DNA from: Apus apus
Taxonomy: Eukaryota > Chordata > Aves > Apodiformes > Apodidae
DNA: 64,000 bases
Assembly (NCBI RefSeq): GCF_020740795.1
Contig: NC_067282.1
Coordinates: forward strand, 169,414,274-169,478,273
Direction of reading: 5' to 3'
The notes beneath the pieces were generated by a model that was not told the origin of the DNA, did no database searches, and saw only the letters and a list, made by a program, of their open reading frames with translations. Both the position numbers and the translations under genes were made by a program. This document shows positions 33,891-48,500 of this stretch, piece after piece (position 1 is the stretch's first letter; each line of letters begins with the position of its first letter).

Positions 33891-35312
33891 GCGGGTCTCC
33901 CCAGCGCCCCCCAGGGGCCCGGCCCGGGGAGCGGGGCCCGGCCCGGCCCGGCCCGGCCCGGCTGCCGCCTCTGCAGGCCGCGTGTCGCCGTGGCCGTGCT
34001 CCCGGGGTGTTCTGGCGGCCGCGGTTACGGCCGCTCCACAAAAAAAGCGTCGGGTTGTGGCAAACAAAACGTGTTGGGGCTTGTGGACGTGAAAGCGTTC
34101 GGGGAGACGGTGCTGGAAGAGCGGAGCTTGTTGCTAGCAGCCTGAAAGACTAAAATCTGCGCTGCAGATCCTCACTTGCACCACAAACTAAACCCAAACC
34201 AACAAGCAGCCCTCGGTTGCAGGCCGGAGTTGGACGCAGCCCTCAGCCAGCCGGCAGCTCGAGGCCTCCCCTGGTGCAGCCTCTGCTCCCCCGGGCTCCT
34301 CCACAGCCATTCCGAAACTCCAGACCTCGCTTGGGGATCAACAGCCTCGAAACGTCCGATGGCGACCTTGTAAATCTAGCTGCAGCCAGTGCTCGTGATG
34401 GAAAACACGACAGTTTATTTTGAGGTTAGCAAAGGCAGACGCTCTTGCTTATAGTCCACATAAATTCTGAGACACAACAATAAAAGTGTTGCTTGCCTGA
34501 CTAATAGGTAATGACATCTTTGGATACTAGTTTGATTTGCAATGCTCGTTTGTGCCTCTTAATTTGTTTCTTCACCGGTGTTTTAAGAGAGAAAACTAAG
34601 AGAAAACTTTGCATCCAAAGAGAATTGGATGCCATCATATTGTCCTATATTCCTGTCATATCCCATTCTATAATTCTTAATATATTTTAAGTATAGGATG
34701 TTTGAAAGTATGTTATTTTGATAGGTACTTGTTACTTTGATAGGTACTTATTAATTCCTACACCTAAACTACAACTGGTTAGTTTTCAGTTGACTCCCTA
34801 ATTATCAGGTTTTTTTCTTTGCCCATGGTGACATTTTAAAATTTTATTTGTGTAGTGAAAAGATTTGTTAGAGAACATGAGCACTGCAGATAGTGTTTGA
34901 AGATACGCTAGAGCAGAGTGAGCATAATGCTAATTTTCCATGGCAACTAACTTGTCCAAACAAGCAGTGGATAACTGCCTGGACTTGTCCTTTGGCCAAA
35001 TATAGATTCTCAGCAACCACGGCACCTTGTAAATATTCCAGCAATGTTTTAAATCTAGATATTTGCGTGATGACGGATTTTCAAGATGAGCTTGTTAACC
35101 TTCTAGAGCATAAAGCTCAAGGTCTAGTGGGGGACAGCCAAGAAGCTGTAAGAACTACACAAAGAATGCTTACCTCCTGTTGGCACTGGAGTCTCAAGGC
35201 AAACAAATCTGGTTTAAGGGGCATGTCTTGCCACTGGCAAAGACAGATAGCTGCTAATTTCCACCCAGTACCTTAGTTCCTGAGATCCTTAGCTAGTTAC
35301 CTTCATCATCAG

Positions 35313-35745
35313 GAGGAAAAAAAGCATTTGAAGAAAGCTTGAAGGAGCTGGGAATGTTTAGTCTGAGAAAGAGGAGGCTGAGGGGAGACCTCATCAGTCT
35401 CTCCAACTGCCTGAAAGGTCATTGTAGAGAGGCTGGTGCTGGTCTCTTCCCACGGGTAATTAGCGATAGAACAAGAGGGAATGGCTTCAAGGTGCAACAG
35501 GGCAGGTTTAGACTGGACATTAGGAAAAATGTTTTCACAGAAAGAGTGGTTAGACACTGGAATAGGCTGCCCAGGGAGGTGGTTGAGTCACCATCCCTGG
35601 ATGTGTTTAAGGGTCGTTTGGATGTGGTGTTGGTGGATATGGTTTAGGGGAGAACTTTGTAGAGTAGGGATGATGGTTGGACTCAGTGATCCCAAGGGTC
35701 TTTTCCAGCCTGAATAGTTCTATGATTGCATGATTCTATGAAATC
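35313..35745 (+). mobile_element. CR1 3'-end copy, least diverged in the window
   Basis: GAGCTGGGAATGTTTAGTCT, GGGGAGACCTCATCAGTCTC, AGGCTGCCCAGGGAGGTGGT, GTTGGACTCAGTGATCC and the terminal ATTCTATGA. It lies in the MDM2-SLC35E3 spacer. Open frames here are relics of the element. Confidence 0.93.
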
Positions 35746-38700
35746 ACCTATACACAAAAAAGCAGGAGGATAGAACCAAATGGCTACATTCAGTTGATGT
35801 AACATTGAACAGCAGTATTATTGATGTTCAGTCTTGATGTGGCATGAAAACTGTTTAATTCCTATACAAAATGCATTTTAGTGAACTGAAGAAAACCAAA
35901 AACAGAGAGTTTATGTAGTTCTTTCAAAAATGTATTACATTATTGAGCCTTGTCTTATGCACAGTATAGTTTTGCTAAGGCTTTGTAGAAATGAAGGTGC
36001 TTTTTAAACTAGCAATACATTTTCTGCTGACCAAGACTTCCCAGAATAGGGACTGGGACTTTCTTTTTCCACTTTTCAAGCAATAAACATCTTGTGACCC
36101 ATGACTCTGAGATTAAATTTGAATTCTTTAAATAATTCCCCATACTGATTAATTAACTGCTAAGGATTAAAAAAACACCCAACAGTTTCAGTCTAGAACT
36201 TTTATCAGCCTTCAAGGACAATCTTATCTTTCAGATGGACTAATCTCAAGTCAGGGGAGGCTGTGAGTAGGTAGAACATGCTGCCTGTGCTTGCTGGGGG
36301 AGACGGGAGTGTTTTCTGCAGTGCTGTGCCACCTCTGTCCTGTTTGTCACTTGTTTGTCTCTAATACAGCATATGCTATGTCATCAACATGCATAATAAT
36401 TTTCTTATGCTTGATAATTCAGGACAAGTGTAATTAAGAAGATTTACTTGAAGAGTCAGTAATAAGCTTGTATAGTTACGAGAGCTGAGTCCCCCACTAT
36501 TTTAAGGTCATAAAAATAAAAGGAGACGACCACTATGGCAAGCCCCTGCCTGTGTATTTTATTTATAATGCTACAGAAAATACCTGCAGCAGACATAGCC
36601 CAGCTGCCTTAACTGGAGAGATACGCTTTACTTTGTGGTTAACTAATATGGTATGAGACCATTTTAAATATAAATTTGTTGCTAACTGTAGACATTTCAT
36701 TGTTTAATGCTTGCAAGCTAAATTCTTTTCTGAGTTGGATCTGGTCTACCTAAAAGAGCATATGCCAGAGGAAAGATGGGTTGCTGTGCTGCAGGGGTGC
36801 CCAACTCAAATGAACAGATGGGCTGTTAAAGACAAAAATTTCAGATTTTTGTTCCTTGCTGTATTTTTTTATCTTTTTTTTCCTCCAAAATGTCCTACTT
36901 ACCCTTCCCTGGCTGCTGCCTCTTCAGCATCCAGCATGTACATGAAATGGTCCAGAGTGCCCAGATGCTGATCAGAGCTATGGGTGGCCAGGGTTTGTCA
37001 GGTCTCATCTTCAACCTGTTTGCAGCTTCTTGGCAATCAGGTGGGTTAAACTTATGTGCTGTCTATTAGCTGCTCCCGGACAAAAAGCAAAACACAGGCT
37101 CTGGGGCCTTACACTGTGCTGATGCACCCTTTCCAAAGCCTCAGGCTGCACCTCTCTTGGTGCGACAGAAAGCTGTGAGCAGGCACGTGCTGCAGATGTC
37201 AGGCACAGCAAGAGGAGGAAAGATGCTGGGATGCAGCTGGGGCATCTGTGGCTTAGTGGGGTTTTCTGCCAGGCCTGTCTGCTGCAGCCGTGACCCCACA
37301 TGGCAGGTGGTGGGTCAGCACACTTCTGTACAAACGCAGGAGAAAGAATTTTGTAGTTTCCTTGACATTCCTGTTTTGCTGTGTAAGGAAACGCACACTG
37401 ATAAGAAACCCATGCGCCAGTAACAGCGTATTCGGTTCAGAGAAGTTATACTTCAAAAGCTAAAGCCTACTGTGATGTAGAGGACTCTCAGTACCACCAG
37501 CAGAAACTTCTTAGTATACATGACACCCAGATTCTACTAAATGAAAAGGGGATGCAGCCTTCCTGGGGGCAATTTTGAACAAACAGGAATGACAAGCAGG
37601 AACCAAGAGCAAGGCTCACAGCAGCAATGGGAACCCAAAGACCACACATGATACTATTGCAGCTATTTAACAGGGAACACTAAGCTGTACTTTGCTGTTA
37701 AACTTGTGTTTTTCTGGTGTGCAGGAGCTGTGGTTTTGAGCTGCTCTGCAGACTGGGTGGCACAGCAGGCATCCTGCAGCTTTACTTGTGTGTGTGTCCT
37801 GGGCTTAACTACCTCCAAGTATTTTATGGGTGGTTTAGATATGAGATCAGCAGTTTTCTACGTTTGCATAACTTCAGATTCAACCTTGTTTATTATTTGA
37901 AAAATGTAAAATTACTTCAGGTAGACTGGCAAAGATGGTCTCAAACAAAAGGTTTTTCTAGCAGCTCTCACCTCCCTCTCACAGGCACTCAGTTCAGGTT
38001 TGCCCTGCTCTTGCAAGCGTTAAGTACAAGCTGCTTCAAAACCACCTGGAGCTGGAACAATCCCACATCAGAGGACAGCAGCTCTTCTGCTTTTGTTTAG
38101 TTGGTGTGCACATTCCTTTGTGCATCTAGGAGACACTGGTGGTCTGTCTGCCCAAATCTGATTCCTATTTGGTAGCAGCTCAATCAGCCACAAGCAAAAT
38201 TAAATAGAACAATAGTGTATGCCTTTTGAAGCGAGGCCAAGTAACAAAAATGTAAACCAATTATCTGGAACTTTTGCTTAGAAGTGCTCAATATCTAACA
38301 CAGGATGAAATGTTCAGCTGGGTTTTTCACCTCTGGTTTTCTGTTTAATCCTTGCTTTTGGAGCACATTGAGCGATTCTAAAGGACCGAAAGGGAAAAAT
38401 CTCAGTAAAAGGCTCTGCTTACTCTCAGTAGTTTTGGTTAAGAACATCACTGAGTCAAATAAACTGTTTCTTCTGTTCTTGCTAAGCAGGAGTGCCAGAT
38501 TATGACCATTTCCTGCTTTACTAATCTCTACCTGTGAAAATTAAATAATGTAGTGATATCTCCTTCTATAAGAGTACTTGATTGCCTGTAATTAAATCAG
38601 AGGAGGCCTCAGTTAACAATGGTTATCTGCCTTGTTTAAGCAAACTGGGACGACCCCAATTCAGTTTAGAACTGTTCTATTCAGTATTCAGTTGTCATTC

Positions 38701-41700
38701 AAATGTACTATTCAGTCTAACACAAAAAACATTTCTGCTCAAGGGAGTGGCCCAGAAGGGTGTGTAGGGTGTGCACAGGCTAATAGGACTCACAGAAGGC
38801 TGAGATGTTTTTCAGAACCTCTTGAGGAAACTGTTAGAAATTAAATGTAGCGTTGTTTTTGCATCCTAGTGTTAGAAGCATCAGGGGCAATCTAGATCTA
38901 AGAGAGGCTGAGAGCAAATGTGGCATGCGGTCCAAATCCAGTCTGTTTGGGGTGCTACAGATGGACAGAACTACAGCTGATGATGAGGTCAGGCTTGCAG
39001 TACTGTTAAAGTCAGGTTGCAGTTTGGGCTCGAGGAGGGGGAGACAAAAATTGATTTGAACTGTCTGACGGTTACTTGAACTGTTTGTTACTAACAACAA
39101 AACGCAGCAGGGTGTTATATTACACGAATAGCTGGGCATGTATCTCCTAGAATTGTCCCAGCCTTCCTAACCCATTTGTCCACATCTCCCCTGTATGCTC
39201 CCATGCTTGCTTTCTACCTACCTGTAAAATAAGGAATATATCCTGTCTTTTGGAACACCAAGTTGCTATACCATCTTCCCTTGCAGACCTCTTGTGCTCT
39301 GCTCCACAATTTAATGTTTGGATGATGGAGCTGTACTGACTACTGACTGCTCTGTGACTTTACTTGACACAGAAAGAGCCATCCACTCCTGAGAAAAGCC
39401 TCAGCACCCTCTTTTTGCTAATACAGTTGGTTTTGCTTGTGAATTACAAAATTGCCTTTCTGCTGCTGTCAAATGGCTCTCTACTTTTGAGAGCACAGCT
39501 TTGTCAATGAAGCTTTTAACATACAGCTTGCAGCATGTACAGTGAAACAACAATGCTAGTAGCTAGACAAGTAGGTTGGAGTGTTAACTAGAGGTATTCC
39601 TAATGCCTGGGGTAGCCTCAACTTGAAATCTTGAAGGTTAGCATGACTAGTTTCCCTCCCAAGAGTCCCTTGCCATCACAGACATCACAGGACTATGTTA
39701 TCAGTCTTGGATGTGTATTCCAAAGCTCACTTCAGAAGTAGAGTTGCTGAGGAGAGGAGTTTCCTTGAGATTAAATCTCCTCCAAATCAGATATGGATGC
39801 ATATACCTCCTGAAATAAACTTATACCTTGCTAAATCATCCTTTTGAAGAGCCCTGTTGCTTTTCTGGCTAACCAATTCACATTTTTCTTTATGCCCTCT
39901 TGATTCAGATGGATCTTGACCAAATTTTGCCTCAACACCTAATTGCTGGCATGCAACTGCTTTTTGCCAAGCAAGAAGTTTTTTATAGTGTCCAGTTGCC
40001 TGCCTGTGAATTCGTACTTGTTTGAACAACATCCAAGTATGGGATATTCATGCCACTGAAACAAACTCTGTGGACTGAGGGAATAGCAGTAACATCAGCA
40101 CATGTATGGGAGGGAACTGGTGCTGTTTTACTAGGAGGGGAGCTGTATCTGTGATAGTTCTATCACCTCTCTGACTTCTCTGACTGATACACAGAACTGA
40201 CGTTTTGCTGATCTGGTGAAACCCGAAAAGTTTGTTATTCACAGAGAGCCTGGAGCATCTGGAATCACAGCCAGCAAATCAACCCCAACCCCACTTCAGA
40301 CCCAAGCCAAAAAGAGGAATGAATCCGTGGGCTCCTAATAGTCAGTTTGCATGCACTGCATTGCTTTCTTTTGTACACCAGCCAACCAAATCACTGCTTA
40401 ACTTTATGTCCAGACGGTGGTTATTCAATCCTCTTATCCTTTCCACTTCAAAATGGTGGTTGTATTTGGTCTGACTGAAAGACTATGGGAAAGAAAAGGA
40501 AGAAAAAGGCAGGTTTTCTAGATCGAGAGCCAGTGCATAGATGTACAAGAATAACAAGTTGGCACAGTAGAAAATAAATTCACCGATGAATCCCAAACAG
40601 CTACAAACTTATACCATGTTTTCCTTTCACCCAGCTGGCAAAGTCGTCTGCAAGACTGCACTTCATATCTCAAGCATATTGAGCTTTACACAGAGAACAG
40701 GCTATACTGGAGATGCAGTCATCTTTAAGCATGTGGTCTTGTGATCTTTCAGGTTTGCATAGCATAACAGATATGCGGTAAAGTTGGGTTTGTGGGGTTT
40801 TTTTAATTATTTGTTTTCAGTGGTATATTAGTGTTCCAATTTAAAAAAGACCCAAAGGGAACGAGATTTACACATGACATACAGAGGTTCTTCTTTAATT
40901 GCCCTAACATCCAGAAAGCCTAGTTATGATATAGTTGTAGCGGGTCACGCATTATACTTTCATCTTAAATGATCTTTCCTCAGATTTCTTCTTAGTAGTA
41001 GTTGGAATTGGAGGTTTTAGATTTCTGAAATATCTCAGAACTTGCATCCGTCATTTTTATTTATGGCTGATTGTGTGATTTATTTCCTCCAGTCCACATA
41101 GATATCTTTTCTGTAGTTGCATCTCCACTAAGAGCATAACTAGTCATGTTGCTCTCCATTGGCAAGAACTTGACAGGATTGCCAATGTATGTTTTCAATA
41201 TGACAATCATATTAATGAATGATGAGGATGTGATGAAAGCTGTTTGTTCACTGATGTTCTTAATGGCCCTGTTTGACCTGTTCCTGCCATTGATTCTCAA
41301 GGTTTGTCCCTTGCTCTTACAAAAACTGCCTAAAACATGGAAAGCAGCTGTTGAGCCTCAGCATTTGGGTTCCATCTCTGCATCAATTGCATCAATTTCC
41401 CATCTGCAGTTATTCACAATTAATCTATGGCTCCTTTTTCCTGTTCAGATGTCCATTAAGAAAGGGCTGTGAAAGTAGGGACTAAACCTCATCTCCCAGA
41501 ATGAATCATCTACTACTGTCAAGGGAAACCAAAGCAGGAAATACGTTTGTGATGTGACAGAACAGACAAATGTCTCTAAATATCTTGGAGATCCAAAGAT
41601 CTCTGCAAAAAGTGTCTTTCAATGGCAATCTACCATAGAGAAAACCCTCAGTCTGTGGAAGATTGTGAGACCAAATGCAAGGGGTTAAGCACAGATCACC

Positions 41701-42520
41701 CAGACTCTTCCAAAGGCCCGGACAACCTTAGGGAACTGAGCTGGCTAAGATAGCTTGGTGTTCCTGAGAGGAGTCCTGTGACCCACAGAGATGCGGTGGG
41801 AAGTTCTGCTGCAACAGCCTTGATGACTAATCTGCTTGTGCCAAACTGTGTGGCAAGGCCTTGGAACATGACAGTCACAGAAGTCAGGGGGAAAGCTGTC
41901 ATACATGTTTTCTGCTGTCACAGCTACAGCAGGAAACAATAAGATTTTGGCATTCTGAGGTTCAGGTGCCAGGCAGTGGTTGGGATGACCAGCACTGTTC
42001 TGAGGTTCTTTTTTACATTCACTTCTGAATTTCTCAACTTTACCTCCTACAGTTTTTTTCTGCCATTATTGCATATCCTTTGCTTCTTTTTCCCCTCCAT
42101 GTCATTGCTGATTTTCAGATTTTGTTAATACTTCCACAATATATTTAATATCTCTCTAGACATATTAAAAATAGTTTCATACAAAGAGCTTGCAAACTAT
42201 TCTGCAAATACTCTGATGTGTCCTCATTTTTGGTAATTACATGTGAAAATGTTTGTAGAATTGGATCAATAAGGAAGTCTATAGCAAGAGGGTTTACTCC
42301 TTTTTTAAAGTGTTTTAAATTCCATATATTTCATACCCTGCCTTTCTTCTTGTATTGTAGATATTCAGTTCCTCATGGCTTCCAACTGAAAGCCAGCTGG
42401 TACTGGTTTCCAGTACGTGGCATGTTTCAGCCTGAGGAGGACTCTGATGCACTAGAGGAACTTGAACAGGACAGATAGTTCTTGCATGTAGCTTCTTTTT
42501 GTTACCAGAATAACTTAATT

Positions 42521-42541
42521 AAAAAAAAAAAAAAAAAAAAA
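42521..42541. repeat. A homopolymer
   Basis: Run of 21 A about 40 nt after a stop-terminated acidic open frame (ending 42478); see findings. Confidence 0.75.
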
Positions 42542-45500
42542 CGAAACAGGAAGAGCAAGGGGAATCCCCCAGCCCAGCTGCCCTACAGATTGAAACCTCT
42601 TTCTAAGTACTGGTGGGCAATACAGATCAGGATAACATCCACAGCCTTATCAGGAGGGCAAGGTTTGGAGAGAGAGAGGAAGAATTAATCCAAATGGTTT
42701 TTGAAGGATGTGTGTGCCATTAAGCTTGTTTTTCTGCCACCTCTGCTGGCTCCATTAGCTGGTCTGACACATTCTGTTTAGCAGCCTTAGATCACGCTGG
42801 CTTTGTGTGGAGGTTTGTCAGTGAAGGTTCGTTGGTGATTTTGCCATCTGGTGGAGAGAAGGGTTTTCTCCATCTACAGCATGCAAAGAGAGGCTCTTAA
42901 AAATAAACGGAGAAAACTTGTACAAATCCATCGATGCCACTGGAAGAGCAGGACACAAACTAAACTCTGAGTGCGGATGAATATGCCATGCAAAATATTG
43001 TTCTGTACTTTTCTTTGGTTCCATTGAAGTATTAGTATCTCAGTTATATCTTGCTTACACAGAAAGCAAGCCCATGGACTTCGTAGTACTCCTTCATTCA
43101 GCTGGTGTCACCGTGTCCATCTTAGCACTCAGTTTAGATCCCCCCTGTCGATTAAAAACTATTTTTTAGTGGTGAGAGCTTTGATTCTGTGCATTTTTCT
43201 TGGCAGTTTCTTCTGCCTTTCTTTGTGTACCTGGAGAGATACGCAGGCACGCAGCTTTGACTTCTGACCAACCTTACTTATCTTAACACCATTGTTCAGA
43301 TATGAGCCAAGGCCAGAGGGGCTGCAGCTTGGCAGAGCACTTGGAGAGAGATACATTGTGGCAGGGTTACTCACAAGGGAAAAATCCCAGATCCACTGCT
43401 GTGGGTCTTTAAGATACTGCTGCATCATGACTTGGCTGTCAGGAGACAAGACAGTCTGCAGTTTCCACAGGTAAGTAAACCAGGCCTCACACAAACATAT
43501 CCAGAAATGTAGTGCAGTGGGCTGTTTGAGAGCACAGGTCTTCTGGCTTTCAGCACCAAAACACAGTTTCAAGAAGATTCATGAGAACACTTGTTTTCCC
43601 CAGTATCAACTGAAGGTCTGGTGCACTCCAGAGGATCCCTTTTAGCCCATAATTGCCTATTTTGATCTTTAACTCATTCAATGCAGGAAATCCTACAATG
43701 TCTAATTTCCTCTTTCTTACTGGATGTGATGTGAGTAAAGATGGAGAATCACTGATTTGGGCCTGTCTTACCCTCTTCCTGATCCCTAACCAGCCACATT
43801 ATCTATTATACCTGCTCTGCTCAAAGAAACCTAGCAGTTGTGAGGCTTAGTCAGCTGCACATGCACACTAAAATGGTTGAATTTAATGGTGAGTGAAAAT
43901 TCAGCATGCATTTCTGTGGTCAGCATGCTGCTTCACAGACATCTGTTCCCATCTACCTCTTCCATCCTTCCACTGCCCCTTCTATTACATTGGCAGTAAT
44001 ATTTGTGCATCTATTGCATATAGTGGATAAAGTGATCTGGCACACCTGAGAAATAATGCATTTTTTTCTGCAGATCAGTTATTTGAGGTAGTCCTGAGTA
44101 GCTGCACAGGGGCCAGCTTAGGACATCACTGGAATGGCAGCAGACAGGTAGGCAGGGAAGAAGTTGGGATCTGCTTCAGGTAGCTTAGGCTAGCTGAAGG
44201 CTTCACTGCTGAAGGTGAAGTTTACAGAAATCTTTGCTGATTTCAGAGCTGTGAAGGAGGTGTCCTGTTCTCCTCCTTGTCTCTGAAAGAATGTCTTGAG
44301 TCCACTGAATGCCCTGTTGAAACTACGGCCTTGGCAGGAGCTGTGCATTCCCAGCCAAGTATTTCTTTGAGCTGGCTTTAGCTCATTTGACCACAGATTT
44401 ACCTGATTCAACAACAGGGTATTTACTTTTATTTGGTGCTAATAGGTCAGCTTGCCTTATCATGCAGGCACATGGGACATCAGCAGGAAAGCAGCAGGAA
44501 CACACAGCTGGAAGGAGAGAACTGGAGATGGAAATGAGCCCTTCTGAAAGCAGGGAGCCATTCAGTGGTCTTTCCCTTATCATCTAACCACACCTTGAAT
44601 GTCCTGCTGTTAATTGCAGTATCAGTTAACTGAGCTGATAAGCCCCTGCAGTATCTCCTGTGATAGAACTGAGTCCAAATTCCCAAAAGTTTCCCTCAGG
44701 TGTTACTGAGGGAGAAGTAAAGGGTTCAAATTACCACTGATAGTTACTTTAGCTAGCCCTAGCCAGCTTTTCCTGTGTTGCAAAGGAGCTGAAAGCTTTC
44801 TTTGCAAGATGAGTTGGGTTGATTGTACTGATGAAGACACTTCTGATGGGAATTTGCAGGCTGTTCTGTTTTATAGCTCATTTGCTCTGTAATTCAAGCT
44901 GAACCTGTTCTGTGAAAAGTTCTTTGGAAATGTACCTCTGGGCATTTGTAGAGAGCAGGTCTCAGCTGCCTATTTTGCATTACACTTGTGCAAATACTAA
45001 GGGAATTTCCTTTATGACAGCAAATACACACATTTGACTGTTGCAACTTTTTCTTTATGATAGAAGATTAAGTGAGACCCTCTTTCATCTTGTGGCTTAT
45101 CTTTCCATTACTTTCAAAGCTTTTCCCCCACATAGCTCCAAACTCATGGTCTTGATATTTCTTGGCCTACAAGCAGGCATGTCTTCCTGTTGTTATTACA
45201 GCTTCCATCAAGCAGCTCTAGTAAATAAAGTTGCTCCAGCTCAAGACATCACTTCCCTCTGCTGTTGAAGGTACTTTCTTAGCAAAATTTACTGCCCTTG
45301 CAATAGAGTAAGTCACTACCCCTATCTCAGTGGATTCAGTTCTGTAAACTGTTACTCAAATGATTGCATCCAAGGGAGAGCACAGCACGGGTGCACATTC
45401 CTCTTTGCTGATGCAGATGGGAAAGGACCATCTCTGGAAGAAGCTGCAAGTATCTGGGGAGCAGCACTGTCTCAGGCACTGTCAGCGTGTGCACACAGAG

Positions 45501-48500
45501 TGTCAAGAGTCCTTTTGGTCCATGCAGCCATATAATTATTTTATACAAGACCAAAATGATGACAGCAGTAAAACTGTTGCTAAGGAAACTTTATAGTTTT
45601 ATCTATGCTTTATGGATGGGTATCAGTTCTCATTTTTTACTAGGTCTTGGTTTCAATTTTCAATGCAAGCAATGCCTCTTTAGAGCCCGATGTCTCTAGC
45701 TTCTGCTACAACTCAATACTGTCAAGCCACTTGTGCAGAAAAGTCTTTCCAGAAGTGTTTCATTGTAGCCATTCCTAGCCCCAAAATGTTTAATCCTGTT
45801 AGTCAATCAGATGTCACATTCTAAAATAATTTCTTTAGACATCTTTGCATGCATTGATTTACATACATTTTTCAAAGGAAATTGGAGATTAGAGGACAGC
45901 TTATCTTACTTTTTACACTAAATGAGAACACTGGGAATACTTAACTACAAGGTATTTAAATCCTGGCTTGCTTAGGAACAAGTAACTGGTTAGAAAAGTA
46001 AGTAGCCTTTAAAAATAATATCCCAATTATTTCTGATTTGTGTGACACCCTGTGAACTATTATAGGCTCTCAAAAGAGTAAAGCTGTTTCCACAGAAGCA
46101 GAAATAGCTGATGGAGCACAGAATGATTCTGCTAAATACAGCACACTGAAAAACAAGTCCAGCAGACAAACCTTCCAAAAGTCTTCCCTTTATTCAGAGG
46201 ACAAGGCAAAAGAGAGTTGCCAGAACACGGGAGGCTGCAGAGGCAGGCAGAGCCACCTAGTCTCCCAGAGATTTCAGGACTACTTACAGGCATGTAAATA
46301 TTTTGCAGTGCTTGAAAAACCTTTTGAGGGATTCTGGCAGGGACACTGATAGTGGTACACGAAAACAGGATTTCTTGCCGTTTTGTTAATGTGTGAAACC
46401 TTCTCCTTCAAAACCTGCTTTCTGAGGCTGGGCATGTGGACACGACATGTTGGACACTAAGAAGTGCTTCCCTCAGCCCCCTTTCTAGCCGTGTGGTGTC
46501 ACTCTCTTCCCTTGTCCCGGCACGGAGACTCACTTGCCTGCACAGCAAGGCGTGAACTTGCTGTTTGAACCAGCCACGGCCATTCTGCCTCACAGAGGGT
46601 CTCCCAGTTCAGACAGATCAAGAGGCAGCAGCAAATGCCAAAGCTGTGATGATGGGGAGGAGCAGGACATGTGCCTTGAAGCAGTAACACACCACTCCAC
46701 TGACTCCACCACCTCATATCATGTGTGCTAAGAGCATGTATTTCACTAAGTCTGCTAGTTTCCAAAAGTTTCTGATTTTAAAACTACCTGTATTTTATTT
46801 TCTCTTTGTCATCCAAGATGAGGTTTGAATGACACCCAACTACAGCTGGTTCTGTAATCTTTCATCTAGTTCTATAAAAACAATTAACTGTGAATGCTGA
46901 GAAACCCAGCTCAGTGCCAACCTCCCATGTGTCCATCCTCTGCTGTCAGCTGGACCTCATTGAGACTGTAGGTTTAGGGGTATAGAATTAAGGTTTATAT
47001 GTCCACTCCTGATACAAGCAAAGTTATCCAGGAATCAACATAGTCTTTATGGGAAAGTCTTGCTTGGGCTTTGTTTGGGAAACAAATCTATTAATCTCTC
47101 TCCCTCCCTCGTTTTTGTTGGTTTTTTTTTGTGTGGGGTTTTTTTCCCACCTGTAGACTAAAATCTTATGCAAACTGCACCTGAAGAAAATCCAGATAAG
47201 TGGGTCTCTGGGGAATGATACTAGCTAAAAAAAACCACTGATACATTGTTAATCCTGACCAGAAGAATCGTTTTACCACTCAGGAAAGTAAGATAGTGTG
47301 TTTTCAAAAATGTCATTGCTAAAGGACGTACCACCGTTGTCAGATTCTCCTCTCAACTGGATTAACAAATAGGAAACCAGTTTTTGACTAAGCACCAGAA
47401 GAAATGCATTTAAAAAGTAAACCACTTTGGATCCCAGAAGACCAGAACATTGCCTTTCCACTCCTTGGAGAGCAGTGCTTTATTTGATGCTGTATAACAC
47501 TAGCAGATTTTCCATTCAGCTCAGAGACAGAATCTCGAGTGGAATCAACATACACACACATAGATAAATTACAAGATCTTAATCGAAGTTCTTAATATGC
47601 AACTTCAGTGTATTATAAAACAAAACCTATTCAGTCACACTAGTTAAGTTACACAACAGAAAATAAAAGTGTGCAAATGTTTTCTTTTTCACCAAAGAGT
47701 AAGGAGGATTAAAAAAACATAGAGTAAGGAAGCAGAACTGTTGTAGCTGACAATAGAACAAGGACCCAGTTTCTTTCTTAAACAGCATACCTAATTTAGT
47801 TGGAGACAAAAAAAAAAGTCAAACTTGTCAACTATGCAGCTTCATTTCTGGAAATGTTGAGCACATGCCATTCTCCATTAAGTACAACTGAAAGGGAGTA
47901 AGTTCACACTGACAAATCTGGCCGTACTATTCAGATGACTAATCATGAAGTTAAGCATCTAAACTTAGGCCTTATATTTAAAAACCTGCCTAGCTGTAGA
48001 CATGGTGTATGCTCCTCTCAGTTGTCTCTTAATCCACTGTCTCACTTTTTAAAAAATCACAGCTACCTCTGTTCTGTGGTCCCAGTAGCCATGATGACTC
48101 CACATGCTTTGCCCGATCAGAACACAGCTCCTTTACACCAGTTTGCTTCTCAGCCTCTCCTTTGTAAGGAAGTAAAAAATGCAACTGTTTTCTCTGCTAA
48201 GGTCATGAAAAATTACATTCTTGTGCTGTGCTTCAACCAGAGATCTCCACCCTGCATTTCCTGGATGTGACACAGCTGCCTGCAGTTCTGAAAATAATCC
48301 TGCTCTTTTCAGACAAACTGCTAGCCTGCATGTGCATCCTTGCCTGTGCTGGTTACCCACAGAACCGTGCTGGACTTCTTGGACCTCCTTAAATATAACC
48401 ATGTGCCTTAAAAAGAATGGCTTGTATTCATACTCCAGTGAAGCCACTAACAAATCTGAATGTATCTTTGCAATGCCAATACTCAAGTAACCTTTGGATC

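Larger units (their letters stand above)
33240..34030. promoter_or_regulatory. MDM2: CpG island over the MDM2 5' end
   Basis: About 800 bp of GC- and CpG-dense sequence covers both predicted promoters and leader exons. It includes a CCCGG pentamer run at about 33936-33961. Sequence composition falls sharply on both sides. Confidence 0.85.

Noticed and set aside
33330-34153. Long open frames (up to 245 codons) on both strands of the MDM2 CpG island
   Set aside because: They overlap in several frames and consist of Ala/Gly/Pro/Arg low-complexity sequence, as expected from GC-rich DNA without stops; they overlap the promoters and leader exons.
34893-35276. 127-codon open frame upstream of the CR1 copy
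   Set aside because: The translation resembles no known family and ends next to a repeat; chance frame most likely.
35339-35647. 102-codon open frame
   Set aside because: It is the translated body of a CR1 3' end (non-coding part of the element in this truncated copy), not a gene.
37717-38100. 127-codon open frame in the spacer
   Set aside because: Overlapped by another frame and without domain or splice support.
43159-43572. 137-codon open frame on the - strand in the intergenic spacer
   Set aside because: No family resemblance and no flanking exons or poly(A) signal that I could tie to it; left as a possible lncRNA frame only.
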